DNA of 6,519 nt. Origin: Chloroflexota bacterium (GTDB taxonomy: Bacteria > Chloroflexota > Anaerolineae > Promineifilales > Promineifilaceae). The DNA is taken from the NCBI GenBank assembly GCA_008501785.1, contig QQUD01000601.1, forward strand, positions 1 through 6,519, given 5' to 3'. The notes below the pieces were generated by a model that searched no databases, had not been told where the DNA came from, and saw only the letters and a list, made by a program, of their open reading frames with translations. The position numbers were made by a program, and so were the translations under genes. This document shows, piece after piece, positions 6,412 to 6,519 of this stretch (positions are counted from its first letter, which is position 1; every line of letters begins with the position of its first letter).

Positions 6412-6420
6412 CAATGGATA

Positions 6421-6469
6421 GGCCGTTGTTTACTGGAAATTGCCAAAAGGTGGGTGGGAAACGGCCGTT
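6421..6469. repeat. Further AACGGCCGTT-type copies at the right edge
   Basis: A partial copy (GGCCGTT, 6421-6427) and a full copy (6460-6469). No open frame of credible coding quality covers 6248-6519; the region holds these repeats and the recombinase upstream signals only. Confidence 0.6.
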
Positions 6470-6519
6470 GATTAATCTGGTTCTCATAAACTGGTCCCGT
6501 ATGACGCCATTGTTAATTA

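Noticed and set aside
6284..6487. 67-residue minus-strand open frame
   Set aside because: It translates the palindromic repeats and AT-rich upstream region, with no coding character or ribosome binding site.

Overview
The window is bacterial accessory DNA dominated by one complete Tn3-family transposon, from 655 to 4873 (about 4.2 kb). It is bounded by 38-bp terminal inverted repeats (36 of 38 positions identical) that start GGCC outside and end TAAG inside. Host identity cannot be fixed from the sequence. Moderate GC, a PsbP-like membrane protein, a caspase-like gene remnant and repeated AACGGCCGTT palindromes in the flanks make me lean towards a Chloroflexota (Anaerolineae-type) or similar multicellular-lifestyle bacterium, but this is a weak inference.

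Left flank (1-654): an AACGGCCGTT palindrome at 18-27. A frame-broken minus-strand remnant of what looks like the N-terminus of a caspase-like (peptidase C14) gene lies at about 78-189. An 84-residue orphan protein (401-655) has a good ribosome binding site, and its TAG stop is completed by the first base of the transposon.

Transposon (655-4873): left inverted repeat; a short leader with an inverted repeat that could hide the ribosome binding site; a full-length TnpA (776-3766, 996 aa) with the DUF4158-type N-terminus and a complete DDE core; an intergenic region with two strong palindromes; then a TnpI/XerC-like tyrosine recombinase (3852-4823). The recombinase is intact in one frame except for a single in-frame TAG at 4521-4523, which separates the first catalytic Arg and the Lys from the HxxR/H/Y half. 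The right inverted repeat follows 12 bp after its stop. There are no passenger genes. TnpA would perform replicative transposition into a cointegrate, and the tyrosine recombinase would be expected to resolve it. Because of the amber codon, resolution may be lost, may depend on readthrough, or may be supplied in trans.

Right flank (4874-6519): a single-pass membrane protein with a PsbP-like outer domain (4974-5609, AT-rich), convergent with a complete serine recombinase of the TnpR/Hin type (5651-6247, minus strand). The last 270 bp hold no credible gene but contain a promoter-like region for the recombinase, a 28-bp imperfect palindrome centred on AACGGCCGTT and two further (one partial) copies of that motif. 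No rRNA, tRNA or CRISPR array was seen.
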